NCBI GenBank assembly: GCA_014534095.1
Contig: JACVSD010000104.1
Coordinates: 1 to 6,260, forward strand
From: Nitrospiraceae bacterium
GTDB taxonomy: Bacteria > Nitrospirota > Nitrospiria > Nitrospirales > Nitrospiraceae
Length of the DNA stretch: 6,260 nucleotides
Direction: 5' to 3'
This document shows, in pieces, positions 5,606 to 6,260 of the stretch; the first letter of the stretch is position 1, and every line of letters starts with the position of its first letter. The position numbers were made by a program, and so were the translations under genes. The notes below the pieces were generated by a model, which was not told the DNA's origin, did no database searches, and saw only the letters and a list, made by a program, of their open reading frames with translations.

Positions 5606-5996
5606 CCGCGCTCTCGCAAGCAGCGCGTAACGAACTGTCTATAGGCGTCGCTCGGGGAGATCTCCTGAAGAGACTCCGGAGAAAACCACCGGTGGCTCCG
5701 CTGGCGGCCCCGATCATTGCCCCCCGGCCGGGATGCCCGACGATCGCTCCTCCCACCGCACCGGCAGCCGAGCCAACCGCTCCTCCCCCTACCGTACCGC
5801 CGGCCACTTGTCCGGTTTTCCCACGCCCTGATGCAGTTCCCCCGTCCCGAGCCATCCGTGCGCATTGCTCAATGTCGCTCTGTGCCTGGCCTGGACCGAC
5901 CTCCTGATAATACGGATTCGGGTACAAGATCGGTTTCGGAGCGCTGCACCCGGCGAGGGCGAACAGTATCATGCAAAGCGGAATAAAATATGGCAT
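5559..5996 (-). CDS. Glycine-zipper lipoprotein with frameshifted C-terminus
   Basis: Predicted envelope lipoprotein, 145 residues as read. The signal MPYFIPLCMILFALAGC ends in an LAGC lipobox, with the lipidated Cys at 17. Residues 23-51 (ILYPNPYYQEVG... DIEQCARMA) resemble the head of a common glycine-zipper family. Residues 62-104 form the zipper (GGTVGGGAVGSAAGAVGGAI, then GRGAMIGAASGATGG), a membrane-associating repeat. After LRSLFRR (residue 112) the frame is lost. The expected tail, YRQFVTRCLRERGYDPVGWE with TGA at 5581-5583, is read perfectly in the next frame, which implies one missing base near 5660-5665 and an ancestral product of 138 residues. As it stands, translation runs on to 5559 with an unrelated tail. 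The ATG at 5996 is chosen for its GGAGG SD 6 bases upstream and its signal sequence, over an open frame reaching 6089. The role is unknown; such proteins are often outer-membrane structural factors. Confidence 0.85.
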   Translation of the reverse strand: MPYFIPLCMILFALAGCSAPKPILYPNPYYQEVGPGQAQSDIEQCARMARDGGTASGRGKTGQVAGGTVGGGAVGSAAGAVGGAIVGHPGRGAMIGAASGATGGFLRSLFRRSPRATPIDSSLRAACESAVTIRWDGSEGGGDGR

Positions 5997-6002
5997 CACT
6001 TT

Positions 6003-6007
6003 CCTCC
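6003..6007 (-). promoter_or_regulatory. Shine-Dalgarno of the lipoprotein gene
   Basis: GGAGG on the minus strand, 6 bases before the ATG at 5996, fixes the start exactly at the lipoprotein signal. A TATAGT hexamer at 6070-6075 (minus) could be its -10 box, but no good -35 accompanies it. Confidence 0.8.
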
Positions 6008-6260
6008 CGGAACGAAGTACCGCGTTATCAGGTGCTCTCGCCATCGAGACCGATCGCGAGGAGATAGGGACTATAGATCCCGGGTACACTTAAGAGACGC
6101 ACCGCACCAGCAGCCTACCTGGACGCCGAAGACAACAGATTCCAGCACGCCGGTCGGAGGTCCACCGGCGAGTTGCGCGCAATCAGCCACGTCCACACGC
6201 CGAACACAACGATTTAGGCAGGAATCGCGACACCCGCGGCTCGAGCAGCGGCATTCTACA
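6008..6260. other. Right-edge region without a supported gene
   Basis: Apart from the leader of the lipoprotein gene, I see no gene here. One minus-strand frame is open from the window edge to a stop at about 6071 and is rich in cysteine (ECRCSSRGCRDSCLNRC near the edge). It has no visible start, SD or known motif. Another minus frame reads IVVFGVWTWLIARNSP after a stop. Either could be the tail of a gene lying to the right, but neither can be chosen. Confidence 0.35.

Noticed and set aside
5057..5667. AGATCTCCTG present twice (about 5057 and 5658) as a possible att-like direct repeat
   Set aside because: Ten bases containing a restriction-type palindrome, with intact unrelated genes between; chance is the simplest explanation and no integrase is present.
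5191..5907. 238-codon plus-strand ORF with a Pro/Ala-rich second half
   Set aside because: The first half is a shifted frame of the VanZ gene. The Pro/Ala-rich part is simply the complement of the Gly/Ala-rich zipper of the lipoprotein gene.

Overview
The window is a GC-rich (about 60% by eye) bacterial chromosomal segment. SD-led genes, a Tat-type signal, a lipoprotein signal and periplasmic enzymes indicate a Gram-negative-type envelope. The gene mix and protein style make me lean towards Nitrospirota (Nitrospira-like). That is an impression from reading the proteins, not a demonstrated assignment. I see no phage, transposon, CRISPR, tRNA or rRNA signal.

Layout, left to right. Positions about 63-790 (minus) hold the wreck of an ArsB/NhaD-type membrane transporter. 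Recognisable pieces are spread over all three minus frames, with a large internal deletion. Next is an intact glgB (891-3107, plus), encoding the glycogen branching enzyme with every catalytic residue in place. It runs tail to tail, with a 4-base overlap, into an exported SlyD-like FKBP prolyl isomerase (3104-3652, minus). Upstream of that gene on the same strand is a Tat-exported DUF882/M15-type murein endopeptidase (3782-4354, minus). A divergent control region of about 220 bp (4355-4574) separates it from a 120-residue single-domain CheY-like response regulator (4575-4937, plus). A small VanZ-family membrane protein follows (5153-5605, plus). It meets head-on a glycine-zipper lipoprotein (5559-5996, minus) whose last 27 or so codons have been thrown out of frame by one missing base. 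The right-hand 264 bases carry no gene I can support.

Functionally, the segment is housekeeping and envelope biology. Four adjacent genes (FKBP, DUF882 peptidase, VanZ-like protein, lipoprotein) act in or beyond the inner membrane, while glgB is a cytoplasmic carbon-storage enzyme without glgA, glgC or glgP partners here. I do not find a novel multi-gene system. The most informative points are the mosaic transporter pseudogene, the frameshifted lipoprotein, the re-assigned start of the DUF882 gene supported by both an SD and a promoter candidate, and the two convergent gene pairs that overlap at their ends and leave no room for a conventional terminator.
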